From contig JAINUG010000263.1 in the NCBI GenBank assembly GCA_029706075.1, positions 62,001 through 126,000 on the forward strand: 64,000 bases of DNA, in the 5' to 3' direction. The position numbers and the translations under genes were made by a program. Under the pieces are notes generated by a model that was not told the DNA's origin, did no database searches, and saw nothing but the letters and a program-made list of their open reading frames with translations. Below, one piece after another: positions 1 through 13,800 of this stretch (its first letter is position 1; each line of letters starts with the position of its first letter). Source of the DNA: Aldrovandia affinis. Taxonomy: Eukaryota > Chordata > Actinopteri > Notacanthiformes > Halosauridae.

Positions 1-3000
1 ATAATAATAATAAAACAACAAGCCACCATATACTGTATCCATCTTCCAATCCTTGTTAAATTATGTTGCTGAAACAAAAGTAATGAGTAATAGATGAAAC
101 TGATACATTTTCTTGATCAGCACTGCACGGGTGGAGGATGAAAATGCAGGAGAGAAAAACAGGTAAAGAAAAATTCTTGACCCCACCAATAATAGACTTC
201 TTTTGGCATATTTGGTGCACGTGCATGTTATTCCCACATGGGGGCACTATCAGAAGCTCACTAATGTATGACCAAGTCATTACCTCAGCAATAACAATTG
301 CACTCTAAAAAACACATATTCATCAGAATTGTATAATTGTAAAAACAATATGTGTCTGAACTGGATGAATTGCTTACATAATATGCAAAGCAAAATAATG
401 TCAACAGCAGTAATTCAATGTTCCTGTGCAAAGGTTGGAGGTTGGACATTTGATCATCAAAAGCAGAGAGGGTTTGATTGTACAATACACTATGTTTTAT
501 ACCAGATGGAGATGCAGAGAAATTGGTGTGTGCAAGAGCTTTGTGGTTTTGGATGACCCCAAGCCAGACCGAAAGCCCCAGGTCTTTGTAGTGAAGCTGC
601 CAAGAGTTGTGAGTCAGCATGGCCCATAAATGAAAGGACAGCTCTATGTGGTGATGAAAGGAACAACTGGGTTGATTCCTTTTTTTCAGTTTGAGGCTCA
701 TAAAAAGAAAGCAGAATGAAGGGCTACACAGTGTGGAGAGAATACTGCTAACGTGTGTAACACAGAGCTGGGAAAAGCTTTCTTCAAACAATGGTTCCTT
801 GGTGAGACTGGTTTTACAGCGGAATGGCTGACAAATTTTGTTTTATAGCTTTGTTTTTCAGCAAATACATCTTAAGTAACTCCTGCCAACTGTCCCATCA
901 ATTAATTTATCTGTGGAAATCTGCCTTTGGGTTCGGCTGAGCTTAAGTTATGGCTCATAGTAAAATTCACAAAGTAGTTATTTGGTTTAGTCACTTTTAT
1001 GGTGAACTGGATGTAATGTGAATAAGAAATGAAGTGGGAGCCAGTTGTAACTAAAACGTAAATTGGGCTTCCCACTTGGTCAGACATCCACTGTAACATA
1101 GCAACAAATTTACAATGTATTAAAACCTCCTTGGAAGTCTCTCTTACATAGATTGTGACATAAAGCTCAATCTAATCTGAATAGGGTACAAAGTTATGTC
1201 GGAGGCTCGTTTGGGGTGAGTTCATTTGCAGCAGGCCTCAGGTGTTACGGCTCAGGTCGAGGATTCTGGGTACGGAGGAAGCCTTCCGGATGAGAGACAC
1301 AGCTTGGTCCAGTTGTTGTCATTCAGAACACAAGATGGAGTTAATTTTAGTAGCCTTGCACTCTCACGTGTTCCGGCATGCCTGCCCCCTCTGGATCCCT
1401 CACTCTTCTCCTCCCTCACAGAGCCCCCTTTGTCCATTGTGAAAGAATAAGCCCCCCTTCCCCTTTTGTCAAGGGTTGTCTTTGTCCTGACAGTGTGACC
1501 TGTTAAACAAGGACGTTGAGGTGTACCACAACCCCTGATATTGCCAACTCCCTTCTCCCTCATTCTTCAAGCTACTTGGTGTGACACCAGGAAAAAATGT
1601 CTACAATTTAAGATCAAAACCACTGTGGAAGTATTTAAGGCTGGAATCACATGTGCATTGATCTTGTTTATGTTGAGCTTATGTGTTGAGCTTGCAGTGC
1701 AGAAAGGTCAAACTCAGACATGAATCCTTGTCCAGGTTTTCCATATAGTTCCACATTGTCAACTTCCACGGATTGTCACCTTCATCTCATTACCATGGCA
1801 AGCCTTCTGATAAATCAGTAATGAAGCTCTGGTTGGGCAGTGCACTAAGATGGGGACTCATTTGCTCTCCACTGCTGTATGTCTCCATCAGTACTCTATA
1901 ACAGCTGCTCTCTGTTTCCACACTACTGTGTCAGTTAACTAGTATGGGGCTTAATTTGTTTATTTATGTTGTCCTTAGTTGCTGTGTTTTACAGGAATTT
2001 GTATTTTCTGAGCCGGAGCAGATGTGTACAGCGGTTTAGTCATAACATTAGTGTGTTATTCCTGACTTGTGTGAGGTTGTATCTGTTTTCCCTTTTATGT
2101 TTCAATTATGGTGGTTCAATCAGGCTGTACTAAGATGCCCAGTTGCCCCCAAAACCTTACTTAGTGGTAACTTTACTTGTAACTTGTTGCCTTGCCTCTT
2201 ATGTTAGTTGTATGTGGTGTAGTCAAACAGTTCATGATAAGACACTGTCCCAGGTAATCGGTCTACCAGGAGCTTATTTTCTGACCTTTTGTGTTGATTG
2301 AGAGAGGCCTGGCAGCCTAACAAGGGCTGCAAAAGGTCTGGCAGCATGACACAGTCCTCACCCAGGCTCCACCAGGATCGCCCAGCTTATGTGCTCTCTC
2401 TGTGTTAAACCTGCCAGAGCCTGGGCGATTATTGCTGACAGGAAGACTGCTGGACAGCCTCATTGTGTCCAATGAGGTGGTGAGTCATCCTGCCTGTCTG
2501 TCGGCTCCCATTAAGCCCCCGGTCCTCTCTCTACTTGCACAGAAATGGAAAACTGATCAATTGTTGCCAAACACAGTAGGTCTTCACAGTAGCACTGCTT
2601 TTGGGGCCTTAAGTAAGAAAGGTCTGAGTTACCCCTGACCACCTACTGTAGCTTCCAGTCCAACCCGGGTGTGAGGGTCAACTCAGATCAGGTCAACACC
2701 CAGGTCAACACCCTGCTGGAATCAATGGGGCTCTGTGGATTGAAGTTGGGACAAGGACAAGGTGGGGAATACTTGCTGAGGGGAGGTGTGCATGGGATTG
2801 CATGTGTTTACCTTTCATATGGGACACATATTTTGGTGGCTATGCAAAAATTAGTGTTCCTGTTCATGATTTAGGGCAGGCTTGTAAGCAGGGACTGCTA
2901 AGCGGAACTCCACAAATTCCTTTAACACAGTTCATCTTAAAGGGCGCAATACTTTACATAAAGGAAAAAGAGAAAACGTCTGAATATAACATTAAAAAGC

Positions 3001-5222
3001 AATTGTTTATAATACAAATAAAATGGAATTACTTAATTGATAACAAGCCTTGTTCCATTCAGCCTTCATTAATAACATGATGGGTGGACAGATTATGGCA
3101 GTAGTGTTTCATCTGCCCCATCAACATATTAGCTGTACCTGCCCCACTCCTTTTGTGAGAGTCAGGTGGGTATTTTTTTGTGGGATTCAGTTTTGGGTTG
3201 AATTTGAAATATATTGTGGAGATTTAAATTCAACATTGATCCTCACTCCATATCACCAAGGCTGGATGGATGTCAAAGAACCAAAGCAGACTCATTAGCC
3301 TGTCAGAAGTTAGCCAGAACTGGCAGCCCGGTCAGTTTGGCAGAAGACAGATCTGGGAACACTAGGAGAAGTGTTAAGTCTCTGCTTCATGCCAAGGCAC
3401 TGTCTCTGCCCTGCTCTGGGCTCTTCATGATGGACACATGAATCAGCTGTTTGACTTGACCCCGAAGTGCCCCCAAGGGTAGGGAGACCATGTCTTGGCT
3501 GCCCATCAGATACACAGCCCTATGCCAGCCTCTGCTCCTGGAATAAGAGGTGTGTGTGTATTTGTGTGTGTGTGACTGTACCCCCTCATGCCAAACCTTT
3601 AGGTTCGCCTCTGTCCAAATGTTTCCCCACTGAGTGAAATTACCTCAGAGACCAGATCTGGGGCAACTGCAGAGGGCCCTCAAAAATCCAGACTTTGTGT
3701 TCTAATAATGATGGGACCATATTGTTAATCCTGTGGGCGTTAAAAAACAAATAACTGGAGCTTACAGTGAGATCCATTAATTTAGCTTATATTAACAGGG
3801 GCGAGTCATTTCAGTTGCTTTGCCTTTCTTTCCTCCAAAGAAGGTTGTATTTATTGTCTTCCAGTACACCCTGATTTTCACTCAGTGCACAGTGTGAGGT
3901 GAGAAGGTTTTGGCTGAATGGACAATGAGCCTCTCATTGTTCAAATGGCATGGGTTGATCTGCTTGTCAGGATGCCAAAGAGTAGGAGAAACACAGGGTG
4001 CATATAAGGAGAAATGCTGGTTGCACTTGCTTTACATGAAGTAAAGCATCAGTGAAAAGAAAAGCAGTGGGAGATGCAAGTAGTATTTCCTGTTGTGGCT
4101 ATTCTCCATTGGCCTGCGTGCAATTTCCCTTCACGCTTATGGTAGGACTAGAGCACAAGGGTGCTGAACCTAAACCCAAAAGTATGTCCACATTATTGCC
4201 TCAACTTACTAATGAGAGAAGGCATCACCTCACTGTGTGTTCACACGCATCTCCCCCAAAACATCTTTGGAAATAAAAATGGAGTCAGCAGCTTTGAGGT
4301 TACTTGCCCTGAAATTCTATGCCAAAGCATGGAAATTGATTTTAAATCACTGTTGGTATTTCAGAGCTTGTGAGGTATGAAGGCACCCAGTGATTGATTT
4401 AGATTTAGTTATTGATTGAGAGTTATTGATTCTATGCAGACTTAAATTTGACAACAAACTATAACTACAACTAAAAGAAAACAATGCATTATACTGCACA
4501 CCATAATATTTTATTCAAAATACATTTATATATTAAGATCTTATGTTTTTTTGGTAAGGCAAAGATCTAAAGTCTCTTCTCTCTTATTTTCCTGTCATAA
4601 CTTGCATGAGCATGACCATGCACCATAACATGGCATACAATATAAAGTTTAAAAAAAAACGGTCTCCATTGATTTAACATTGCTGTAAATCTCAGCTGGC
4701 TTCAGAATTCCAAACTTGCAGTTAACCAAACTAACAACACTTACTTCGGCAACTGAAGACCATATTGATGGTCACCAGCTAGCGAATATCTCACCATCCT
4801 CATTATCTAGCTGACAAACTACATTTACTGTCTGAATTTGATGAACCACGTCTCTTGCAGAATTTTATATTATACGTATTACCTACCACTTGTTACACTC
4901 ATAGATGCCCTGGACTAATAGCTGCTCCCTATGAGCTATCTTGCAGTTTTCAAAATTAACACCCATAGAGACCTTTCATTTAAAGTTTTTAAAATAGAAT
5001 TATGAATACCTCAAAAACAATATGGCTAAACATATCACTAGCACAAAGTAACATTACTAGCAAGCTCAATATAAAACACAAATGGATGGAAAACAAATGC
5101 CGGTTATGACTTGTTCCAAGCTTGTTAAACAGTTCTGGGTTAGTACTACTTCTTTATCAAGAGAAGCTTGATTAGGCAAATGTGATTGTGGAACAGAGCT
5201 AGCCAGCTGGTTAGCAGTCTGC

Positions 5223-5252
5223 ACACACACATCCACACACACACACACACAC
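5223..5252. repeat. (CA)n microsatellite
   Basis: A short CA-dinucleotide run, interrupted once by TC, lies in the AT-rich upstream region. Confidence 0.9.
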
Positions 5253-5727
5253 CTACCACCTATCTTAAACCAGTGACATCAGACATGCCTCTTTCCCCAC
5301 CTCCACATAAAAACAGTACCAAAAATTGAAGCTGAAAAAAGTGAGAGAAAGTGAGAGCACTTGATAGTGAAATCAAAGACACTTGATCAAATAAACTTTC
5401 TCATTGGTTGCAAACAATTTCAACGATACTTTTTAAACGTTTGAACATTTTTTGGTTTACAGTTTACATTTTTAATTAGATTTTTTTAAACTTTTGATCT
5501 CAATACATATCAATCAACTTCTGCTTACAGTTATTATGTTTACATTTACAGTTCATATTTTACATTTACACCTTGTGTATATTTTTTGGTCTATACTTTT
5601 GGTACTAAGTTGAGTCCAAACATTAGCTACTTATTGCTATATTAATGCGCAAAACAATAATTATATACTGATGAGATTTAATCTATGTGTTCCATCAAGA
5701 CAACTGTGGGTGACAAGTTTGGGGAAC

Positions 5728-5774
5728 CATATGTCAGGTAGAACAAGGTCCGAACCGCTTCTGCCTGACATATG
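5728..5774. repeat. Short inverted repeat (hairpin)
   Basis: Arms 5728-5743 and 5758-5774 are reverse complements with one mismatch across about 16 bases (core catatgtcagg), separated by a 14-base loop. It is probably part of a decayed mobile element. No gene or known RNA family is recognisable. Confidence 0.6.
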
Positions 5775-6058
5775 CGTGAATATTTCTGCATTGCCTCAAA
5801 TTATTTCAAAATGTGAATTTTGAAGCTAGCCATAACCATTCCTGAGAAACTGAATTGCTTCAACAAGCCAACTTCTATAAATAAACATAATAAATATAAA
5901 AGCAAAATGGCAGATATTTTGATGGCATACAGTTCAGAGCCAAAGCTAACTTGACAATTTTTTAATTTAATTCAAAGCATACTTAATTAATATAGGCAAA
6001 GCTCATTTATTTTGTTGATCAGAGTTGTCTGCTATATAATACATTATGCGATCAATTC

Positions 6059-6899
6059 AGTGTTGAAATAGTACAAAGGTAAGCGGTAAACTGCCAGAGG
6101 TTAAAAAAAAAGTTTAGGTTACCAAAAACTGAAAAATAATGTACATTTTTGGGCAGTGAGTAGTTTCCTACACCATCAAAAGGCACTTAGAAACTGAAGT
6201 AAACTCTGACAGGAAGAGGTCTAGCGGATCCAAAGCGACAACAAAATCAGAAGACACGTTTCTGAGAGTCAACAGCTTGCGTGATAGGCGGCTCACAGGA
6301 CAACAGCTTCAAGCACAGCTTAACACTGGTAGAAGTAAGGAAGTCTCAATTTCAACTGTGAAGAGAAGACTTCGAGCTGCAGGTTTGACAGGTCGAGTGG
6401 CAGTAAGAAAGCCATTGCTAAGATGGCAAAATAAGAAAAAGAGACTTGCCTGGGCCATGAAGCACCGTCAGTGGACTACTGAAGACTGGAAGAAGTTCTT
6501 ATGGACTGATGACCTGAAATCTTTGGTTCATCATGCAGGGGTTTTGTATGCCGTCAAGTAGGCGAAAGGATGGTTCCTCAGTGTGTGACACCAACTGTCA
6601 AACATGGAGGAGGAAGTGTGATGGTCTGGGGCTCTTTTGGTGTATCCAGAGTTGGCGACTTGCACAGAGTGACTGTTAACCTACATTAACCCATTACTTG
6701 TTCCCTGAAAAGGGCCTTTTTTTATAACTCTGAAATTCACATTCTTTTTCCGTTTTTGGTCAAATAAACTTTTTTTTTATACCTCTGGCAGTTTACAGCT
6801 TACCTTTGCACCATTTCAGGTTATTCACTGGACTTGATCTGCTTAAATTTCAGTAAAAACTGGAAAATGGGGGTGTTCTAAAACTTTTGCCCGGTAGTG
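6059..6899 (+). mobile_element. Tc1-like DNA transposon relic (family A)
   Basis: The right inverted repeat (about 6760-6899) is complete, and its reverse complement matches the inner part of the left end at 6059-6115, sharing the block aaactgccagaggt. The outer left repeat is missing, so the copy is 5' truncated. Inside, 6277-6561 encodes the N-terminal helix-turn-helix region of a Tc1 transposase followed by WTDD, the position of the WTDE motif with the first catalytic D. Downstream, in another frame, is the HGGGSVMVWG motif at about 6600-6640. The C-terminal catalytic region is deleted. A short element with the same ends lies at 47325-47521. Confidence 0.88.
6277..6561 (+). pseudogene. Tc1 transposase fragment (N-terminal DNA-binding part)
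   Basis: This 94-residue frame contains the bipartite HTH region (LTGQQLQAQL, SISTVKRRLRAAGL) and then WTTEDWKKFLWTDD, which corresponds to the conserved WTDE block. Family transposases are about 340 residues, so this is a fragment. A frameshift follows, and the last catalytic acidic residue and the C terminus are absent. It should not encode an active enzyme. Confidence 0.85.
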
Positions 6900-7298
6900 G
6901 AAATCTTGAAGGTTTAATGGTATATCCTGGCTGCTGGCTGTGAGGCTGTGCACAAACCAGTTGGGCTGCCTCTGCCACTTCATTATGCCTGCTGCCAAAC
7001 AAGGAAGCTAACAGCTATCATTTGTTTTCCTTCAGCCTTTCTTCCCTCCTTCTCTGTGTGTGTTTGTGTGGTGTGAGTACTACAGCACTGTCACACAGAA
7101 TCCTATTCATGCATGCGCAAGTGATCCAGGAGACATTTGTAGCCAAGTGGACAAGCACAAACAATCCCTGATACAGGATTTGGGTGTCACCCCCCTTCCC
7201 CCCTTCTGTTCCCATTCAGCATTCCCCTCCCTGTGGCCACTGAGAGGTTGGGGGAGTTGGCAGGAATGGGATGGGGGGTGGGGGGGCACAGCTAGCAC

Positions 7299-7305
7299 TA
7301 TAAAG
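7299..7305 (+). promoter_or_regulatory. TATA box of the gfap promoter
   Basis: TATAAAG lies 43 bases before the chosen start codon at 7342. The usual 25-30 base spacing puts transcription start near 7328-7335, giving a very short 5' UTR. Mammalian GFAP likewise has a TATA-type promoter and a short leader. The preceding 300 bases are comparatively GC-rich and include a G-run at 7270-7286. Confidence 0.7.
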
Positions 7306-7341
7306 GTCTTCTGCTCTCTCTGCTGGCCTTTGATGCTGATC

Positions 7342-7823
7342 ATGGAGGGCCAGAGAGTGTTGTCGTCCTACAGGAAGCGTTTTGGGGGACAAGCAGGTGG
7401 AGGGGGCCGCATCAGCCTTTCCGCCAGCCGCTACTCTCTCCCCGGCAGCACCCGCAGCATGGTGCTCCAGACCAGTTCCTCACGCCTGTCCGGCGGGCCC
7501 CCTGACCGGCTGGACTTCTCGCTGGACTCACTGCTAAAGGCGCAATACCGTGAAACGCGCACCAATGAGAAGGTGGAAATGATGGGGCTGAATGACCGAT
7601 TCGCCAGCTACATCGAGAAGGTGCGCTTCCTGGAGCAGCAGAATAAGGTGCTGGTGGCTGAACTGAACCAGCTGCGGGGCAAAGAGCCTAGTCGTCTGGG
7701 GGACATCTACCAGGAGGAGTTGCGCGAGCTGCGCCGACAGGTGGATGGGCTGAGCACCGGCAAGACCCGTCTGGAGATCGAGAGGGACAACCTAGCAGCA
7801 GACCTGGCTGCACTCAAGCAGAA
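7342..7823 (+). CDS. gfap: gfap exon 1: head, coil 1A and start of coil 1B
   Basis: It encodes residues 1-160 plus two bases. The head is rich in Ser, Arg and Gly (SSYRKRF near the N terminus), as expected for a filament head that controls assembly through phosphorylation. The rod-initiation motif and LNQLRGKEP follow. The donor is gaa|gtaaga. Confidence 0.93.
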
Positions 7824-10800
7824 GTAAGAGGGATGGGGGGTGATCTGGCTGCACTAAAGTGTCTGAACATAGATCTACATGGGGACAGGAATTACATATG
7901 GCTGAGGTATTACAAGATTGTTTATTTGGCTCATTTCAAACATGTATTTAAAAGGGATTTCTGCAACATGTTTTGAGAGTGATTCAATGAGCCTGTCTCT
8001 CCTGTGCCAGCAAGTAATGACCTAAGAGTTCATCAAAGTAGGCAAGGAAGAACTCCTAATGACTTTGCTGGGGTTGGGGTTATGTCTTGCTCTAAGAATC
8101 AATTTATAGATCTACACTGAAACCCAAAGAGGCATCTTTACTTAACAGATTATTGGCATTTGGAAAAAACTGAAGCAATTAGGGCTGGCGAAGCAATTCC
8201 AGCTACTACTGTTTTGTTTCTGAACATACCCATTATACACCTACCATCAAATCTACTTATGATTTCAGTGTTATGGAAGATTTGCTTTGTATGCATTGTT
8301 GCACAACTAAAAATATGAGTCTTTGTGTGCAGTAGTCATTTTGCTTTATCAGAATAGTGACATAAGAAAGCTAACAAAGAATATAGTATTTGAGCCCTAC
8401 TTATACCTCATTGATAATAATAGCACTGTGTGAAGACTGAAGGGGGTATTATGGTCATTTTGGTCAGGGGAATGAAGGGATTATGTTGTCCAAGTTTTTC
8501 TGTAGCCCCTGGTGGACCATTTTGATGTTAGGCATCCAAGAATGCTTGTGTTCTCAGCCAATACTATGACCAAAGACTGCCATAGAAGATAAGTATCACT
8601 GAAATCAACAGCACATATCCCACACACTTGAAGACTGTTGTTTAATGTTTAATCTTGCCATGTATAAATGCACTTTTTGCTCTGGATAAGAGTGTCTGCT
8701 AAATGCCTCAAATGTAAAATGTAAAAATGAAAGCATTCATCATCAGTCAACCTGGTTTGAGTTCTTTGACAAGTTTGCTATTACCCTTTGGATTGAGAAA
8801 CAACTGTCAAACCCTTCCTCATATGTCCAAGATTAAAGACCCCCAGCTTTGGGGGCCAGACGTTCTTGTCTGTGGCAACAGATGGAGAAGCACATTTTTC
8901 AGCTCCCCCCGTGGGAAAGGGTGAACTCTTCTCTGTCTGTCTGTCTGTATTTGTGTGAATGGCTAATGATGCATGTTGCCCTCTCTCTGCATAATGCCTG
9001 CTCCCTACGGCTCTCAATGATTTTCAGCTCAGAAGCAGCATTTATTCAGGTTATGTGGTTTAGATGTGAAAGCTCCAGGTCACATGTGCCTCATGCTGTC
9101 TTTAGTTAGTTTCCAGCTTTGTATATTTGCAATTTGTATTCAAACTGCATTTTGAAACCAGAAACTGTATGTGAGCAACTAAAGTGGCATGGAGTCACCC
9201 AGAACAGTTAGAGCAATTATGTATTCAGTGACAGTGTTAGAATAATAATATATATTCTGTGCAACAGATAATGGTGCAAGAGCAATGGTTCATTCAGTAT
9301 AACAGGTGACAGTGTTGAGTGTAACAAGTGTTGAGTGTGCCGAGTTGGACTACGCCAGATTACTGCCATTAAAGGCCTCTAAAGCACTGTAAAGCCAAAA
9401 CAGCCCAGCACTAATCTTTCTACTCCCTTGGGGGTTTCATTTATCTTTACATGTGATAGAGTAATTTAAGAATAGAGTAAACTGCATCCTCTCAATGCTG
9501 AATATAAAGCTATACAGAGGAATGTTTTTGAGCAGCAATGGTATTTACTCCCTGTGTGTTTTCCCACTGGCCCATAGTTCATGAATTCTGAATGTGTGCT
9601 TTATGGCTTTCCCACTGATCCCTGTTTGTGGGGTGTTTATGCCATCCCACTGCATCCCCCACCTATCCACACCCCTCCCTCCATCAAACACTCCCATTCC
9701 CAGGGGCCAAATGCAGACACAAATGGAGAGGGGGGTTTGGATTTCAGTAATAAGCAACAATGAGACAGCTATTGAATGGAGTAGTGGGTGTGGACACAGC
9801 AGAAGCCCAGCAGAGTTTTTTCTTGATCTCTGCGTGTGTGTATGTGCATGTATCTCTCCATGAATGTACAGTGCATCCGGAAAGTATTCACATCGCTTCA
9901 CTTTTTCCACATTTTGTTATGTTACAGCCTTATTCCAAAATGGATTAAATTCATTTTTCCCTCAGAATTCTACACACAATACCCCATAATGACAAAGTGA
10001 AAAAAGTTTTTTAGAAATTTTTGCAAATGTATTAAAAATAAAAAATAAAATATCACATGTACATAAGTATTCACGCTGTTTGCTATGACACTCAAAATTG
10101 GGCTCAGGTGCATCCTGTTTCCACTGATCATCCTTGAGATGTTTCTAGAACTTCATTGGAGTCCACCTGTGGTAAATTCAATTGATTGGACATGATTTGG
10201 AAAGGCACACACCTGTCTATATAAGGTCCCACAGTTCACAGTGCATGTCAGAGTAAAAACTAAGCCATGAAGTCCTAGGAACTCTCCATAGACCTCCGAG
10301 ATAGAATTGTGTTGAGGCATAGATCTGGGGAAGGGTATAAAAACATTGCTAAAGCATTGAAAGCACCCAGGAGAACAGTGGGCTCCATCATTGTGAAATG
10401 GAAGAAGTTTGGAACCACCACAACTCTTCTTAGAGCTGGCCGCCTGGCCAAACTCAGTAACCGGGCAAGAAGGGCCATGGTCAGGGAGGTAACCAAGAAC
10501 CCAATGGCCACTCTAAGAGAGCTTCAGAGTTCCTCTGCAGCGATGGGAGAACCTGGTAGAAGGACAAACATCTCTGCAGCACTCCATCAATCAGACCTTT
10601 ATGGTAGCACTTGGCATTCAGGCCAAAAAGTTCAATTTGTGTCTCATCAGACCGGATAATCTTTTTCCTGATGCTCTTAGAGTCCTTTAAGTGCCATTTG
10701 GCAAACTCCAGGTGGGCTGTCATATGCCTTTCACTCAGGAGTAGCTTCCATCTAGCCACTACCATAAAGGTCTGATTGATGGAGTGCTGCAGAGATGTTT

Positions 10801-13800
10801 GTCCTTTTTGAATTTAATCAATTTTGGAATAAGACTGTAACATAACAAAATGTGGAAAAAGTGAAGTGATGTGAATACTTTCCGGATGCACTGTATATCT
10901 GTGTATTTGCTGTTGTGTGGGTAGGTGCTATTGGTTAGGCCACCAAATACATTTTTCAGTGTGTAGCAGCTCATAAAGTAGTCCAAAGGGGTTTTGTATA
11001 GCATACATTCATTTCAATAATCTAATTTATTTCATCAGATAAACCGTGCCCTGAACATGATCAAGTTAACAATTACTCATGTTTCCATTACAGCTTGCTA
11101 TTATTCCCCTCTAGTATAAGCAAGTAATTCCCTCAAAATGCTGTTTTCTCCTTCCTCTCTCTCTTTCTCTCTCTCTCCCCTCTCTCTCTCTTTATTTCTT
11201 TTGTTCTCAGGCTGCAGGATGAGATGACCCTGCGCATGGAGTCAGAAAACAGCCTGAACTCCTTCCGACAGGTGAGCACACAAACACACGCATACCGAGC
11301 GCTCTCCCCATATAATTTGACAGAGGTGTTCCATTAATCCAACCGAGGGACCATGCTGCAAGATTCTATAACACCCTTTTCCCTCCCTCCCTCACTATGA
11401 AGGATGTAGACGAGGCGGCAATGAATCGTGTCCAGCTGGAGAAAAAGATAAATGGCTTGCAGGACGAGATCAACTTCCTGAGGAAGGTCCAAGAGGAAGT
11501 AAGTGCTGCTGTCATGGCGATCTCTCCCTATGACACACCCCTCAGTGTCTCAGTATTTTTTATTGAGGTGATTTTGAACAAGAGAACTGCATTGCCTTGA
11601 GCGATATATCAGAACATATCAGTAGTCTCAGATCATCCCAAGAACAAAGACCTGAGCTGAGTCAGACAGAAAGGCCTGGATTCAATCTGCATTTCTCCTA
11701 AACTTCACCTTAAAACTAAATGCAAGTACACATTTTTTCTTCTCAAAAAGAGTTTGCAGAGATCAGCAATCATCAAAATTATCTGTGCAAGTGAAGAAAA
11801 AAACAAACAACATTTACATTTTTTGTCAAAGTCTAAGTTAAGGACATGCTCAAAGTTAGGGATAGTAAGTGAATCAACAAATAAATGTTAATTGAATCCA
11901 GGCCTTAGACCGAGTGTTGGAAAAGCCAGATGAGTGACCAGATTGTTCACCTCACTTCCTGTTAGGAGCTGCGTGAGCTGCAGGAACAGATGATGTCCCA
12001 GCAGGTGCATGTGGACCTGGACATATCTAAACCAGACCTGACGGCGGCGTTGAAGGACATCCGCATCCAGTACGAGGCTATGGCCACCTCCAATATGCAG
12101 GACACCGAGGAGTGGTACCGCTCTAAAGTCAGCACCCAGTTGCCCAGTCATGCACGCCCACAATGACCCATCCCAGGTTTTGGTGGTCAATGGTTGGACA
12201 CTATCAATATCTGGAAGCAACTAGCCTCAGTTAGCTTTATTCATAATTTTTTTTAACTAAAAAAAGACACTCAATTTTACAAAAATACAAAATCTATTAA
12301 AACATAAGAGAAAATACATCATAAATATTCACATAATAAGTAATATAATGTTCTATATGTTCTGTCTTACATTCTTTAAGATGTATGGATTCATTCATAC
12401 ATTTTTATTATGTACATCTTTATCCAGGCTATTTCAGACTAATTATGGTTATGCCTTAGTTGTTGTTACCATTAATGAGTTGTGTTGTCATTTCTATATA
12501 TATGACTGTTGTTGTCCTGGCTTTGTGTATTCCAGTTTAATGATATGACTGATGCCGCCAGTCGTAACGGGGAAGCCCTTCGACAAGCCAAGCAAGAGGC
12601 CAATGACTACCGACGCCAGATCCAGGTCCTGACCTGTGACCTGGAAGCACTCCGTGGAACTGTGAGTCTACCTCAGTTGTCAGATTCCATTAGAATGCAT
12701 TTTGATTAGAAGGTGAGTTGTGACAATTTGCTTTACCAGTTTGTGACACTACAGACTTTATTTTATTTATTTCTCTCCCATGCAGAATGAGTCTCTGGAG
12801 CGGCAGCTGCGGGAGGTTGAAGACCGCTTCCTTGTGGAGTCAGCTAACTATCAGGATCATGTGGGCCGTTTGGAGGAAGAGATCCTGGCCCTGAAAGAGG
12901 AGATGGCTCGCCACCTGCAGGAGTATCAGGACCTACTCAACGTTAAACTTGCCCTGGACATTGAGATCGCCACCTACCGCAAGCTGCTGGAGGGAGAGGA
13001 GAGCCGGTAAGGACAGTTAGAGGGTCTGTGTGCGAAAGGGGAAGAGTCAAAGAGGGTCTGTGGGAGGAAGGAGAGGAGTCAGAGAGGGTCTGTTGGAGGA
13101 AGGGGAAGAGTCATAAACAGTCTGTGGGAGAAAGGGGAGGAGTCAGAGAGGGCCTGAGGGAGGAGGGGGAGGAGTCAGAGAGGGTCTGTGGAAGGAAGGG
13201 GAGGAGTCAGAGAGGGCATGTGGGAGGAAGGGGAGGAGTCAGAGAGGGTCTGTGGGAGGAAGGGGAGGAGTCAGAGAGGGTCTGTGGGAGGAAGGAGGGA
13301 AGTTTTTAATGTGTAGTATTTCCTGTTCTGTGGAAGGAAAGATGTTGCTGCTGTCATTATTTAAGAACAAGGCATCAACCACATTGAAAAATGAGCTTCA
13401 CTGACTGAAGCCCATACTGGGAAGGAGTCCAACAGAGAAGGAGGAGTCACAGACAGGAGAGAAGGAGGAGTCACAGACAGGAGAGAAGTCAGAGAGAAAC
13501 AGGGGAGAGAGGTGTAAGGGAGTGGGGCAGAGGGGCAGAAAAAAGTATGAAGGAAGTAGGCTTTGGGGACAAAATGAGAGCATGATTTCATCCAGATATG
13601 AAGAAATATTTGCTGACAGCAAATGGCTGGTGGGCAGGGAGTGAACGGGAAAAGTGGCATGGATGGGGAAAATGTTTAGACAGACATGACATGTAGTCTA
13701 TAGATGAGCTTTGTTTGTCTTTTTCAGTATCACTGTCCCTGTGCAGAGCTTCTCCAACATGCAGTTCAGAGGTGAGAAACACACCTGAAGTCAGAGTCCC

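Larger units (their letters stand above)
1..6058. other. Upstream non-coding region, no gene recognised
   Basis: I see no exon set, conserved domain, rRNA or tRNA here on either strand. The open frames are short, lack splice context and have no familiar protein motifs. The first 4.4 kb is of mixed composition. About 4400-6060 is AT-rich with many poly-A and poly-T runs and a short CA run at 5223-5252. A GC-richer stretch around 2240-2640 could be regulatory for the downstream gene, but that rests on composition and position only. A small hairpin at 5728-5774 is reported separately. Confidence 0.6.

Noticed and set aside
285-791. 168-residue minus-strand open frame
   Set aside because: No recognisable domain, no promoter or splice support, and composition like its non-coding surroundings.
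13028-13309. 93-residue repetitive open frame after gfap exon 6
   Set aside because: It is the 32-bp minisatellite read in one frame. It begins inside an intron right after a strong donor.
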